Shown piece by piece: positions 43,823 through 55,792 of a stretch of DNA of 64,000 bases (positions are counted from its first letter, which is position 1; every line of letters starts with the position of its first letter). The notes under the pieces are model-generated. The model saw only the letters and a list, made by a program, of their open reading frames with translations. It did no database searches and was not told the DNA's origin. Both the position numbers and the translations under genes were made by a program. The DNA comes from Arachis hypogaea (lineage: Eukaryota; Streptophyta; Magnoliopsida; Fabales; Fabaceae): the NCBI RefSeq assembly GCF_003086295.3, contig NC_092048.1, forward strand, positions 87,834,626 through 87,898,625, given 5' to 3'.

Positions 43823-46600
43823 TCAGGGTGGTTGGTAGTGCTTAAAGTCCTCCCCTCTTGCTGTGGACTTATATCCATTGGTTGGATCAATGACCTCCAC
43901 ATGTTCCAGGGAAAGAACTCTGTTGATAGTGAAGACCTTGGGTAACTGAGATGGTACAGTGGGGAGATTAGGGGGAATAGCTGGGAAGTAAGCTGAGACA
44001 ACTCTATCCCCTGGAGAGAAGTCTTCCGTAGGGATTTTCTTGTTCCTCCACCTCCTTGGTACCTTCTTCTTTGTTTCTTTTGATGTTGCCTTCCCCTTGG
44101 TGACCTCTTTTTCTAAAGGAGTTGTGGTGCTGTCTTCACCTGCCTCTAGAGGTTTAGGTTCCTCCAACTTTTCCTTGAGCTGTGGCAATTGCTGTTTTCC
44201 TTGTTTATCTATTAAGGGGATCTCAGAATGAACTGGCTGTGCTTTAGTGCTTGTTTCCTTGTCCTCTTGATCTGTTTCTTGTGAGAGTTTGAAAATATTG
44301 AAGTTGAGTCGTTCATCATGGATTCTCAATATTAGCTCCCCTTTCTCTACATCGATAAGTGCTCTGGCCGTAGCTAGGAATGGTCTTCCCAATATGATTG
44401 GATGAGTGTGACTCTCTTCCATGTCCAGGATGACAAAGTCCGTTGGGAGAAAGTATTTCCCAACCTTTAGCAAAACATTTTCCACCACTCCTATTGCTTG
44501 CTTTTGAGTTTTGTCAGCCAGTCTGATGATTACATCTGTGGGTATTATCTCATTGATCTGCAGCCTCTTCACCAGGGATAAGGGCAGTAAGTTGATGCTG
44601 GCCCCCAAATCACATAGTGCTCTATCGAACATAGTTTCACCTATGGCACAAGGGACGTGAAAACTCCATGGGTCTCTTCTTTTTGTAGGCAACTCAGGTT
44701 GAATAAGGGCACTACATTCCTTGTTCATCACTATAGTCTGGCCTCCTTTGAGTGAGCTTTTCCTGGGAAGAAGTTCCTTCATATACTTGATGAATGTAGG
44801 CATTTGTTGAATTGCCTTGACGAATGGTATGTTTACATGCAGAGATGCAAACAAGTCTAGGAACCTTGAGTATATTCTCTTTCCCACAGCACCATTGAGC
44901 AGTTGAGGGAAGGGTGCATAGAGCTTCAGCAGCTCTTGTTGTGAGATTTCTGGTTCTTGGCGATCTCTATCCTCCTCCTTTGTTGAGTTGTCTTCAGGTT
45001 GTTTGCAAAGTTTGCCTTTCTTGTCTTCAGTCTCTTGATCACTCGCAGTGACCATTTTGCAATCTTCCCATCTTACTTTCTTTGCTTCTCCTTTGGGGTT
45101 TTTTTCCGTGTCACTTGGGAAGCTATCAGTAGGTTTGGGAATCTTCTCAGCTAAATATCCCACCTGAAATTCCAGCTTCCTGATGGTCTCTCCTTGGTTC
45201 TTAATATTGCCTCGCACCTCCTCTTTGAACACCTTATTTTCTTGAATCTCTTGGCATATTCCTTCAAGTAAGGCTTCAATCTTAGAGAGCTTGTCATCAA
45301 TTGATGAGTGATTCGGAGCAGATGTGCTGTTTTGGTTTTGATAGGCGTGTGGAGAAGTGTTGTTGTGGGGGTGTTGAGATGTCCTCTGTGTGAATTGCTG
45401 GTGAGCTGCATTGTTGTTGGAGTTGTAACGTCTCTGGTCTTGGTTTTGATCTTGCTCACTTCCCCACCCAAAATTTGGGTGGTTTCTCCATCCAGGGTTG
45501 TAGGTCTTGGAGTATGGATCATAGTTTTTCCTTGGTGAATTCCCAATGTAGTTGGCTTGCTCCTGACTCCCCTCTGCTTCTTTATTCACTCCTTCTTGGG
45601 TTGTTGATGAAGTGGAGATTGCTGCTACTTGGTTCATCTCCATCTTCTTGGTGAGGTCAGCCAGCTGCTGGGTAATGAGCTTGTTTTGAGCCAACAGAGC
45701 ATCTACATTGTTTAGCTCCATTACTCCTCTTGTGTTCCCTCTTTCGAAAGCATAGAAGTAGTCGTTCTCTGCTACTGTTTCAATAACATCTATGGCTTCC
45801 TCAATAGTCTTCTTCTTGTTCAAAGATCCTCCAGATGAATGGTCTACGGCCTTCTTTGATTCATAAGAGAGCCCTTCATAGAAAATGTGCAGCTGCACCT
45901 ATTCGTTGAACATGTCAGGTGGACACCTCCTTGTTAAGTCCTTGAACCTCTCCCATGCTTCATATAGAGTCTTACCATCTTGTTTCCTGAAAGTTTGGAC
46001 CTCAGCTCTCAGCCTATTGATTCGTTGAGGAGGGTAAAATTTTGCTAAGAATTTGTTCACCACGTCTTCCCAAGTTGTCAAGCTTTCCCTTGGGAAAGAT
46101 TCCAGCCACTTGGCTGCTTTGTCCCTAAGTGAGAATGGAAATAGGAGCAGTCTATAGGCGTCAGAGTGAACACCATTAGACTTCACTGTGTCACATATTC
46201 TCAGAAAGGTGGTCAAATGTTGATTGGGGTCTTCTTGAACACCTCCTCCAAACGAACAGTTGTTCTGAACAAGGGTGATGAGCTGTGGTTTAAGTTCAAA
46301 GTTGTTGGCATGGATTGTTAGTTTTTGGATGCTACTTCCACAATTGCCTGGGTTTGGATTGATGTAAGAGCCCAAAACTCTTCTATCCTCCCCAGCATGA
46401 TTTGCTCTACCTCCTCCCCTATGGTTGTGATCCTCTTCTTCATGATGGTTTTCCATGTTGTCTTCCATGTTTGTTTCAAAGAATTCCTCTTCTTCCTCAG
46501 CACCAACCACTTTCTTTCCTCTTGCCTCCCTCCTTAATCTAAGGAAGGTCTTCTCAGGTTCAGAATCGAAGGAAGTTGAAGCCCTGCTTCTTCCTGTCAT
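43823..46600 (-). pseudogene. Element C gag-protease with integrase-tail-like end
   Basis: One frame of 926 codons from ATG 46600-46598 (MTGRSRASTSFDSEPEKTF) to 43823, broken only by TAG at 45899-45901, where relatives have W (FNE*VQLHIFYEGL). Gag core: 'NNFELKPQL', 'RLLLFPFSLRDKAAKWLESFP', 'FLAKFYPPQRINRLRAEVQTFRKQDGKTLYEAWERFKDL'. A Q/N-rich linker with 'GWRNHPNFGWG' and a coiled coil follow. Then comes an aspartic protease: 'CDLGASINLLPLS' (about 44585-44620), '[14 protein letters not shown]', '[23 protein letters not shown]'. The last roughly 70 residues (43826-44035) read 'EDFSPGDRVVSAYFP...LPKVFTINRVLSLEHVEVIDPTNGYKSTARGEDFKHY', which resembles the C-terminal domain of Tat/Athila integrases. 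Confidence 0.88.
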
Positions 46601-46871
46601 ACAACCATCAAGTGCAAGCAAGAAAAGATAGGTGCAGAAAGTATTTGTGTCAGAATTACTGTTAGTTGTGGGTAATGCAATATATCAAACAGTTAGTGGG
46701 TTAGCAAACAGAATTGAAAATAACAAAAAAAAAACAAAAGAGTAGAGGGGGAAGGGAAGAAGTTTAACTAAAACAAAAAAGTAAATCACTCAAACAGAAA
46801 ATGAAATTCACAAAAATAAAAATGCTCAATCTAGTGATCTTCCAATTTAATCATTGTTGATGCACAATCAA
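46601..46871 (-). other. Element C leader
   Basis: A short untranslated leader of about 270 bases, A-rich on the plus strand. No gene. Much shorter than element B's. Confidence 0.6.
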
Positions 46872-46889
46872 TCCCCGGCAACGGCGTCA
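46872..46889 (-). other. Primer-binding site, tRNA-Asp type (element C)
   Basis: The minus strand reads TGACGCCGTTGCCGGGGA, one base different from the tRNA-Asp complement found in element B (TGGCGCC...). It lies six bases from the LTR. Confidence 0.85.
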
Positions 46890-46895
46890 TAAACT

Positions 46896-49194
46896 TGATG
46901 CGGGTGGAAACTTGTCTCTCAACAAATCTCCTTTCGGCAAGTGTACCGAATTTGTCGTTAAGTAAAAACTCACAATAGAGTGAGGTCAAATCCCACAGGG
47001 ATTGATTGATCAAGCAACTTTAATTAGAAGAATGTTCCAGTTGAGCGAATCCAGAATTTGGGTTGAGAGTTGCAAAAAATAAAATGGCGAGAATGTAAAT
47101 AACAGAAAAGTAAATGCTAGAATTAAAGGACTGGAAGTAAATGACTGAAAATAAATTGCAGAATTGTAAATGGGAATGGGGGATTTGCTCATAAAAGTAA
47201 ATGGCAGAAATTAAAGAGAATGGGTAGATCAGAGATGGGGAGTTCATTGGGCTTAGGAGATATTGCAATTCTCCGGATCAAGTTCATTTTCATCTCTTCC
47301 TCAATCAATGCACTCATTGATCTCCTTGGCAATCTTAAGTGATTGAATTACAATTTCTTGCAATTCAATCTCTCAAATCTTGATCAATAGCCAATTCCTT
47401 GGTCAATTGCTCATGAGAAGAGATGAAGTATGGTCACTGATTATACCACATGCATTTCCCAAATCAAGTATTGAGAGGGTTATAGTCACATACCCATCCA
47501 AACCCAATTTGGTCCAGCATGAGAAAGCAATTCTAGCTTGATCTCTTCATTCCTCTTTCAAGGTTCAAAAGAGATCCAAGTTTGAATAGCTTCTCTTCCA
47601 AGATAACTACTCAATTGGATGAAGATCGAAAGCTTTCAAGTTAAATCAAGAGAAAAGATAGAAGAAGAGTAACGAAAATTAGTATTGATCCATCAAATTA
47701 CAACAGAGCTCCCTAACCCAATGAAAGAGGTTTAGTTGTTCATAGCTCTAGAAAATGAAAATAAAGATGGAGAATACATCATAGAACTAGCAATTGCAGA
47801 GAAAGTAAAATACAGAGAGTAATTCTCTTTTTCCAACTTCCAGAACTCCTTTAACAATTCAAAGCTACTCCTATATATACTATTCTTCTCAGCTTCTAGT
47901 TTGCTCTTCAAGTCTTGGGCCTTTGGATCTTGAGTTTGAAGCAGTTCTTTTCTTCATTTGGGCTTGGCTTTACTTGCAGAGAGAAAGTGCTAAGTGGGCA
48001 GAGACTTTAGCTCAGGGCGTTAGGGGTGTTAACATTTAGTGAAAGTATAAGTTCGAAAACGTTAGTGACACTTAACATTTTCACTAACGTTCCAATGTAC
48101 CCCTTTTCCTCACGTTAGAGCCCACGTTAACTAGGTTAACGTGGCTTCTAACGTGGCCTTGCCAACTTCGAGAACGTTAGTGACACTCAACATTGTCACT
48201 AACGTTCCAGTGTGCCCCTTTTTGCTTCACGTTAAAGCCCACGTTAACCAGGTTAACGTGGCTTCTAACGTGGCCTTGCCAAACTTCGAGAATGTTAGTG
48301 ACACTCAACATTGCCACTAACGTTCCAATGTGCCCCTAGATCTCACGTTAGAGTCCACGTTAACTAGGTTAACGTGGCTTCTAACGTGGCCATTCTTAGC
48401 CATCCCAACGTTAGTGGCAATGTTGAGTGTCACTAACATTGGCTCATCATTCATTCCTCATCGTTAGCTTCCACGTTAACTAAGTTAACGTGGAAGTTAA
48501 CGTGGCTCCTTGGGGGATTGTGTGGTTGCTTCCAATGTTAGTGACGATGTTGAGTGTCACTAACGTTGTCGACAACTCTCACTTCTTACGTTAGCTCCCA
48601 CGTTAACCAAGTTAACGTGGGAGTTAACGTGGTGTGTTGCATCCTTAGGCCAACGTTAGTGACAATGTTGAATGTCACTAACGTTGGCTTCTCTTCCCCC
48701 TTTAACGTTAGAGGCCACGTTAACTAGGTTAACGTGGGCTCTAACGTGGCCACTCATGAGTGTTTGCCAACGTTAGTGACAATGTTAAATGTCACTAACG
48801 TTGGCTCAACTTCCCTTCTCCACGTTAGAGTGCACGTTAACTTAGTTAACGTGACTCTTAACGTGGGCAATGATGGCTTTGAGAGTGTTATTGGCAATCA
48901 CTTTTCTCATTAACCTTGCAAGTTACCTCCCTTTCCTTGCTTCCTTTGGTCCTGAAATCAAGCAACAGAGTGCATCAAAGTTCTAGTCCAAGTCATGGGT
49001 AATGCAACATACAATTTGTCACTAAATTCATGCAAAATCCTCATGAAATAATGTAAAATGCACAATGTATGCTTGAATCAAGGTGTAGGTGAATATCTAC
49101 CCAAAACTAGCTTATTTCCTAAAAAAATGCATGAAACTACCCTAAAAACAGTAAAGAAAAGGTCAGTGAAACTGGCCAAGATGCCCTGACATCA
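46896..49194 (-). repeat. Element C 5' LTR
   Basis: 2,299 bp, plus-strand ends TGATGCGGGT and ...GACATCA. Carries all seven dimeric palindrome units (48050-48870). Short frames on either strand are spurious. Confidence 0.92.
48050..48870. repeat. AACGTTAG/CCACGTTAAC palindrome array (C right LTR)
   Basis: Seven dimeric hairpin units, all complete, including the 12 bases (AAGTTAACGTGG) missing from unit 4 of the left LTR. Confidence 0.92.
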
Positions 49195-49199
49195 TATAC

Positions 49200-50212
49200 T
49201 ATTTTTTATTTTATATTATACATAATGTAAATATACTAAAATTAATTACTACAACATGAAATATTTCATTAAATTCATAAATTCACAATGAAATTTTTAC
49301 AGTCTCTTTCATTAATCAATAATCATTGTACAAATTTGCTTCGTGATGCAAATAAAATGGAAAAAGAAAAAATACTTATACCACTTAAACTCTATAAACA
49401 TTCCATATAAAAAGAAAAGAAAAAGTGATACTATGTACATAAAAAACTTAGTCCTTATACTAATCCTAGAAAAATATATTTATCTGCTAGACTAGCTCAT
49501 CGCTGTGACGACTTATTACCATTCCCTTAAACAAGTCAACCAAGTTCATCTTCAACCAAGTTCATCTGATGCACATCAAACAAAAAAGCAATAAGAACTC
49601 ATATAGTAGGCAGAAATAAAACCTGAATTAAAATAATAATGAAATCACCTCCGCAGGTGGTCTGGAATCCCAAGTAAAGTTTCCACCTTCATAGATTGAG
49701 CAATAATTCCAAGCAGCCAAAAGTCCAACACAAGGACAACTCACTATAACACCAAATCAAAGGAACAGCAAGGGTTTTAGCAAATCAATCAAACAATAAT
49801 AATAATACCAATAATTGAAAAAGAAGAATCCATCTTTAATTAATCTTGATTTGAAAGGACAAAAGGGGTTTACAGCTTACCTTAATCTTCAACTATGGCT
49901 GCATCCACAACAAATTATCACTAGTGCATGTTCCTGCAATGGGGAAAACAAATCATTTGAGGATTTCAATGGAAAGAACATGATAGAATGAAAAATTAAC
50001 AAGAATAAAATAAAAATATGCTCACAATGGGACAAAAAGAAGACTAGAAAAACAAAGATGAAGCAAATGATGAGTAAAGGAACATGTGCAGTCACCCTTT
50101 CAACTTCCAGTTTTTTTCTTTATTATTCTGCTTCTTCACCTTTCACTTAACAACATCATTTGTCTTATTGTTGTTGTACTTTGAGGAAGCTCCTAAAATC
50201 ATCAAAAGCCAA

Positions 50213-50277
<65 letters not shown>

Positions 50278-50787
50278 CTGAAAAGTTCAGGAGTTCTAGA
50301 TCAACCCCCACCTGTATTATCATACTTCCAAAGAACAATTAACTTTCCTTAATGAAAATTAACTATATCTAATAACTTTTCTAGTTGAATGCAGCAGTTA
50401 GAAATAGACATAGACATAGACATAGACTTCTAAATATAATAATAGAAGATCATAAAAGCCAAAGGAGTTACATAATTGAGATTCAAAAGAACACAAAAAG
50501 AAACAAACTTTATGGGGTGAAAAAAAGTTTAATGGGGTAAATGAGATTAGCTGGCACAAATTGAAACAAACAAGGGAATGGGTTCACAACCAATGTCATC
50601 AATCATTTCCTCTCTCCTTTAATAATTTTATTTATTTTTTTACTTTACCTAATACCTATAGAGACTAGAGTAGAGTTACCTATAGAGACTACAAAAGAGT
50701 TGGCTTGCAGTTACACAAATTAATCATAGACTTACCAGGTGACAAAGTGGATTTCTGCTGGTAAAGAATTCACAAAAGTAATCACGT
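49200..50787. other. Flank of element C with a spliced-transcript-like stretch
   Basis: No confirmed gene. On the minus strand, possible exons bounded by splice-like sites lie at about 49936-49882 (acceptor CATTGCAG, donor AAG-GTAAGC) and about 49742-49652 (acceptor GTTATAG, donor GAG-GTGATT). The latter is open in two frames and matches no family I know. A repeated GATGAACTTGGTTGA word is at about 49535-49570. It could be the tail of a host gene or non-coding transcript. Confidence 0.3.
50215..50276. repeat. (TTA)n microsatellite
   Basis: 62 bases of perfect TTA repeat. Poly-Tyr and poly-Ile frames across it are artefacts. Confidence 0.97.
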
Positions 50788-52118
50788 TGTAAGTATAGTT
50801 TCTAGACCAACAAAGAGTCCTTTCGTACAAAAACTTATTTGTCACTAAAGCAAACCCAATAAAAATAATAACCGAAGTATTTAAACCTCAGGTCGTCTCT
50901 CAAAGAATTGCAGGGAGGTGTATTTATTATTGGTTATGGAAGATTATCTTTTTGGGGTTTTTGAATAATGAACAAGAAAAGTAAATTGCAAGAATTAAAG
51001 TAATAACTAATAAAGCTCTTAGTAAGGTATGAAAACTAAAAATCCTATCCTAGTTACCCTTATCAATTGTGATAAGAATTGTCAACTGCTCCCACTTAGT
51101 TAACCCTTACTAAATAAAGAAAATTCAAGTGGACTAATTAAATTGATTCCTCAAATCCTAGTCAACTCCTAAGGAAATACTAGCTTTAGAGGGATCCAAA
51201 TCAACCAGTAAATTCCAATTATCAATTAACAAAAGAGTTTGATAACTCAAGTGTCACCAATTAATCAATTCAAGCTAAGAATGTAAAAAGCTAAATTAAA
51301 ATCATAAATCTGAAATACCTCAATTTGCATTAAATATAAAATTAAATCTAACATGGAGTTCATAAACTAAATTGGGAAAATAGACAAACTAAAGTAATGG
51401 AATAAATAAAAGTAGAAGAGAAACTAAATTAAAGGAACATTGAACCTGGAATGGAGAAGAAGTAAACCTAACCTAAGAGAAATCCTAAATCCCTAAAACC
51501 TAGAGATAGGCGCTAGAAACTACATCTAAAACCTAAAATTCTCAATAATTGATGAATGTTGTCTCCATGAATGATTCTCCCATTCTGCAGCCTCTATTTT
51601 GTGTTCTCGGGCTTGAAATTGGGCCGAAAAGGATCTCAGAAATCGCCCCAGCGCTTTCTGCAACTTTCTACACATGGCGTCAGTCACGCGCACGCGTCAG
51701 TCACGCGTGCGCGTCATTGGCAAAATTCCTTGTCACGCGTACGCGTAAGTCACGCGTACGTGTCGCTTGGCTTCTGCGCTAGGCACGCGTGCACGTCGTC
51801 CATGCGTGCGCGTCGCTGCCCGTTTCTCAAATACTTCATTTTCTCGCGTTTCTTCCACTTTTGTATGTTTTCTTTCCATCCTCTAAGCCATTCCTGCCCT
51901 ATAAAGCCTAAAAATACTTAACACACAATCATAGCATCGAATGGTAATAAAGGGTATTCAAAATTAACAGTTTAAATGTCTAGGAAACATGTTTTCAACT
52001 ATATTGTAGAATAAGGAAGGATTTGTAAAACCATGCAAATCATATGAATAAGTGAGAAAAGACTTGATAAAAACCACTCAAATTAGCACAAGATAAACCA
52101 TAAAATAGTGGTTTATCA
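50788..52118 (-). repeat. Element E 3' LTR
   Basis: 1,331 bp. On the minus strand it starts TGATAAACCACTATTTTATGG, right after a purine-rich AGTGTGGGGAGA, and ends ...ATACTTACA. It contains the ACGCGT palindrome array and blocks shared with fragment F. The outer limit at 50788 is inferred from the TG...CA ends; no target duplicate can be tested because the other LTR is not in view. Confidence 0.7.
51675..51830. repeat. ACGCGTACGCGT palindrome array (E LTR)
   Basis: Eight or so words such as TCACGCGCACGCGTCAG, TCACGCGTACGCGTAAG and CATGCGTGCGCGTC over 155 bases, rich in CpG in an otherwise AT-rich LTR. Confidence 0.88.
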
Positions 52119-52155
52119 ATCTCCCCACACTTAAACATTAGCATGTCCTCATGCT
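52119..52155 (-). promoter_or_regulatory. Hairpin plus TTTAAGTGTGGGGAGA beside E 3' LTR
   Basis: On the minus strand: stem AGCATG-AGGA-CATGCT (52140-52155), then AATGTTTAAGTGTGGGGAGAT up to the LTR. The last part is a conventional polypurine tract. The layout matches elements B and C with a wholly different stem. Confidence 0.65.
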
Positions 52156-54153
52156 CAACTTAAGAGAAACTAAAAAGAGTGAAGGCAGAATGGTGGAATC
52201 TATGTAATGCAGTCTATCTAACTGCAAGCTACCTATATGAATCATGCAATTCTAATTACTATCCACCTATATATATAAAGCTTACATGTGGTTAAATTGA
52301 GTCAGATTTTCAAGGAACCATTTATGCACAACCAATGGCTAAATCATATTAAAACACATTCACAATTGAGTTGAGTTAATCAAAAGAGTTCACAAACTTG
52401 CAAGACAGACAATGATCAAACATGGATATATGGAGATGAGCTATTGAACCCTCACTGGATTTGTATATGCACTCTAATCACTCAGTGTTTGGGGTTAATC
52501 ACTCTACTCTTCTCTAGTCACGCTTTCTAAGACTTGTTCTTCATCTAACCAATCAACAAATATTTAATGTACCAATGCAAACATCATGAGATCTTTTCAA
52601 GGTTGTAATGGGGCTAAGGCAAAGGTGAGGGTATATATATGGCTAAGTGAGCTATAAATTGAATCCTTGACTAACCTAAGCTCTTACCTATACACACACT
52701 CTATATACTTCTAAAATCATGCCTAGCTACCCATAATTTCCACTTTTGCATCACATACTCATGTACCAAATTATTTTCAATTTTATTACATATGCATTGA
52801 TCTTTTACTAAACTTAATACTGGGGTAATTTTTTTCCCTTATTTATTTATTTAATTATAGGAATTTTTTTTATATATAAACATAACATATCAATGCACAT
52901 GGTATTTTAACTATTTTTGGTTTCACATGAGCATGCGCCCAAATTCCAAATAATTTGTCAATTTAATACTTCCCTATCAACCCAAGTTTCCATGGTTCCC
53001 CACACTTAATTGATACATAATCTCTATCTTAAGCTAACCAAAGATTCAATTTGGGGTAATTAATTTGTTTTTCTGCTTAAGGCTAGTGATGTGGTAAATA
53101 CAGAATAAATAGGGATTGAAAGGCTCAAAGTGGCAAACAAAGGCGATTGAAAGGACAGGATGTGTGTGATAAGTGAGTTTTTAAAGAAACATGGCCTCAA
53201 TCATATGCAAGCATGTAAACACACTAACATTGGACATATAGAATGGAACAAAAGTAAAGATTGTAATTATAGAGAAGAAAACACACAAGAATAAAATATT
53301 ATGGCTAAATAATGTAGCCATGTAATTGAGCTCAATCTCACAGGTTGTGTGTTCTTTGGCTCACAACCATATATCAGTCATGTATATCATGCAAGTAAAA
53401 TAAGGAGTTTCAACTCAAATCAATGTGAATCTTTAAATAGCTTTCCTAAAAATAGATATATTCCTTGAAAATGTCATCCATTGACCACATTATTACTATA
53501 TATATATATATATTATATATATATATACTAAGTGGATTGTTGTGATTATGAAAAACTTCAAATTTTCTAATTTACTCTCTATTTTCAATTAAACCAAATT
53601 CTCATATGCTAAAAAGGGTAAACTAAACTTAATAATCCATATTTTTCTATATCACAACTAATAACTAAGAGTGAAAATCAAGCTAAATATCTAGGATATA
53701 TATAGCCCAAAGTGCAAAATGTAATAAAGTAGAAGAAACAGAATACAGTAAAAGAAATGTGCAAGCACTGAAAGAAAAATAAGATGAAATACAAATAAAA
53801 AAAAAGATAATAACAATAAATGAATACAGAATCCCAAATGGTGTAGGGGCCTGTGGCTCTGCCTTATAGGGGCCTGTGGCTCTGCAGACTGCTCAAGTTG
53901 AGGCTCCTTGTGCTGGGACTCATGGTGCTGATCCTCTGCCTGTGCATCCTCCTCCTGCTCATCCGCTCCTCTTCAGAGGCTCCGATGGTGTGTCAGGCTC
54001 GGAGGAGATGTCAGTGTGTCCCGACCTGATCATCAGCTTCAGATGCTCATAGCGTCGCTTACTACGATGCTCAGACCGCTCATAACGCCGTTGGTTGCGG
54101 TGCTCCATCTGATCCAGGCACTCAAAGAGTCGGTGCACTAGGTGGTAGATGGG
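52156..54153 (-). other. Element E 3' non-coding region
   Basis: About 2 kb with no supported gene. AT-rich, includes an (AT)n run at about 53493-53530. It resembles in position the 3' non-coding regions of B and C. Confidence 0.5.
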
Positions 54154-55171
54154 CTAGGAAGCTGGTGATGGTGTGTGGATGTGGGGGTGCAGTAGGTGCT
54201 GAAGGGGCTGTAGAGGATGTGGCTGCGTCAGCGGAAGCAGTAAGAGAAGGAGGTCTGTGGCCCAGAGCTTCGAACTCTTGCCGTGTGGGATGATCTTCCT
54301 GCAGTCGGCAGCTGGGGGCTTCTCATCCTCAGGCTCCCAGGGTACCTCAGCCCGGCGGCCCATCTGGGTAATCAGATAAGGGAATGGCAGAGTGCCTCGA
54401 ACATGAACTCTAGCCATGGAGTGCTTGATGAACCGTGGAAGGTACAGGTCCTTGCCTTCCATAACGCCCCAAATGAGAGTTATCATGGCAGCTGGTACCT
54501 CAGTCTCGTGAGTGCTCGGCATAACATAGTTGCTCAGGATTTGTTGCCATAGCTTAGCCTCATCATTAAGATAGATGATCTTGATCCCCTTTGGATTTAC
54601 TGTCGACTTACCCATAACCTAGGGGACAGCAGGATCAACGGCTATGGTGCACTTTACTGCCTCCCATCAAAGCTCATAAACCTCATGGATTCCTCAGCCT
54701 TCTGATAACCATCTGGCTCGTCTGATTTAGGCTGGAAATGGGGTATCTCAATGGCCTCCTTAGTAACTAAAATTGTTTCCTCTCACTGTACTGCATCCAG
54801 AGTCTCTTTAATAGTTGCAGTAGAATTTTCGGACCCAGGATGCATTAACTCAGTCAAATTCCTTTCTAAAAAGACCAGCCTCTCTGTTTGATTTGCTCTG
54901 TAGTGTACTGTTATAATTCAGAGGGTATTCTGAGGGTCTTTCCAATATAAGTGCCTCTTAGTCGCAAAGACCTCATATTTCAGCTCACATAGTGATTTGC
55001 AAACTTGATTGGGATCAGTCGCAGGCACTATTTGATCCGTTTTTTCCTGCGGAGTGAAGTTCTTCTCACGCCAGGAATCATCATGCAGAATATCTGATAG
55101 AGTCAAGATGATTGGCCTCTTTTCTTTACCTGTGGTGGCCTTAGCCTTAGCCTTTTCTTTGGGTCAGACAT
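54154..55171 (-). pseudogene. Element E ORF2, 'plant transposon protein' type
   Basis: ATG at 55171-55169 opens a basic N-terminus (MSDPKKRLRLRPPQVKKRG). Then, in shifted frames, come 'TLSDILHDDSWREKNFTPQEKTDQIVPATDPNQVCKSLCELKYEVF' (54918-55106) and '...DEAKLWQQILSNYVMPSTHETEVPAAMITLIWGVMEGKDLYLPRFIKHSM' followed by 'GTLPFPYLITQMGRRAEVP' (54154-54615). These match the same family as element C's ORF2 in the order 'KLW..L....MP.TH..EV...'. Broken by several frameshifts and stops. Confidence 0.6.
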
Positions 55172-55792
55172 CCTGAAAATAGAAATTCCAGGATAAATTT
55201 ATCAACTAAAGCAGAAAAAACGGAAGGCAAATAGTAGGCAAGCAATATAAGCAGTATATTTGCAAAGAGGAATGAAAGCCAAAGCATGAAGTGAGTCAGA
55301 AAGATATAGAATTGTGACTGGAGGCAGATAAAATTCAAAGAATTCAAATAAAATCACAATCCAAAAACTATTAAATGAAATGCAGGATGCTTGTTTTAGC
55401 AGGAACAACAATCAACATCAATAATGCATTTTAAGTTGAAAAGGAAACCAAAGAGGACAGGGAATGCGGCCCAGCATGTCATGAATGGCAGTTTTAAGCA
55501 AAAACCGTTTTCAGAAAAATTAGGCAGCATTCCGGCAGTAAAGGAACGTTCCCGGAAAATCAAACAGCAGAATAATGCAAGTAGTAGCAGGTTCAAACAG
55601 GAGTAGCAGCTGATATGAAATCTTAGACAAGTTAACCAACTAGCAGTAAAATGGCATTTGAGCAGATTATCATCAAGATTAGACTCAAGGCAGAATCTCA
55701 AAGGATTATGTAGCGACAATCAAGCATGTAGTTAAAGATTCAAGTGCGGATTGAAATGGAATTGAATGGAGCATTGTGAGCAAAGGAAATTG
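55172..55792 (-). other. Element E sequence upstream of ORF2, to gap
   Basis: No gene recognised. By analogy with C this is the spacer between gag-pro and ORF2; gag-pro would lie in or beyond the gap. Confidence 0.4.

Larger units (their letters stand above)
38007..49194 (-). mobile_element. Element C: non-autonomous gag-pro-ORF2 retrotransposon
   Basis: 11,188 bp with target duplicate TATAC at 38002-38006 and 49195-49199. LTRs are 38007-40293 (2,287 bp) and 46896-49194 (2,299 bp), differing by a 12-base deletion and a few percent substitutions, so it is older than element B. The LTR ends are TGATGC...GCATCA (one base changed in each copy). Minus-strand order: LTR, PBS, gag-pro, spacer, ORF2, 3' non-coding, hairpin, LTR. 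No RT, RNase H or integrase core. Confidence 0.95.

Noticed and set aside
50084..50342. Poly-Tyr and poly-Ile frames (also 63637-63895)
   Set aside because: Translation of the (TTA)n microsatellite.
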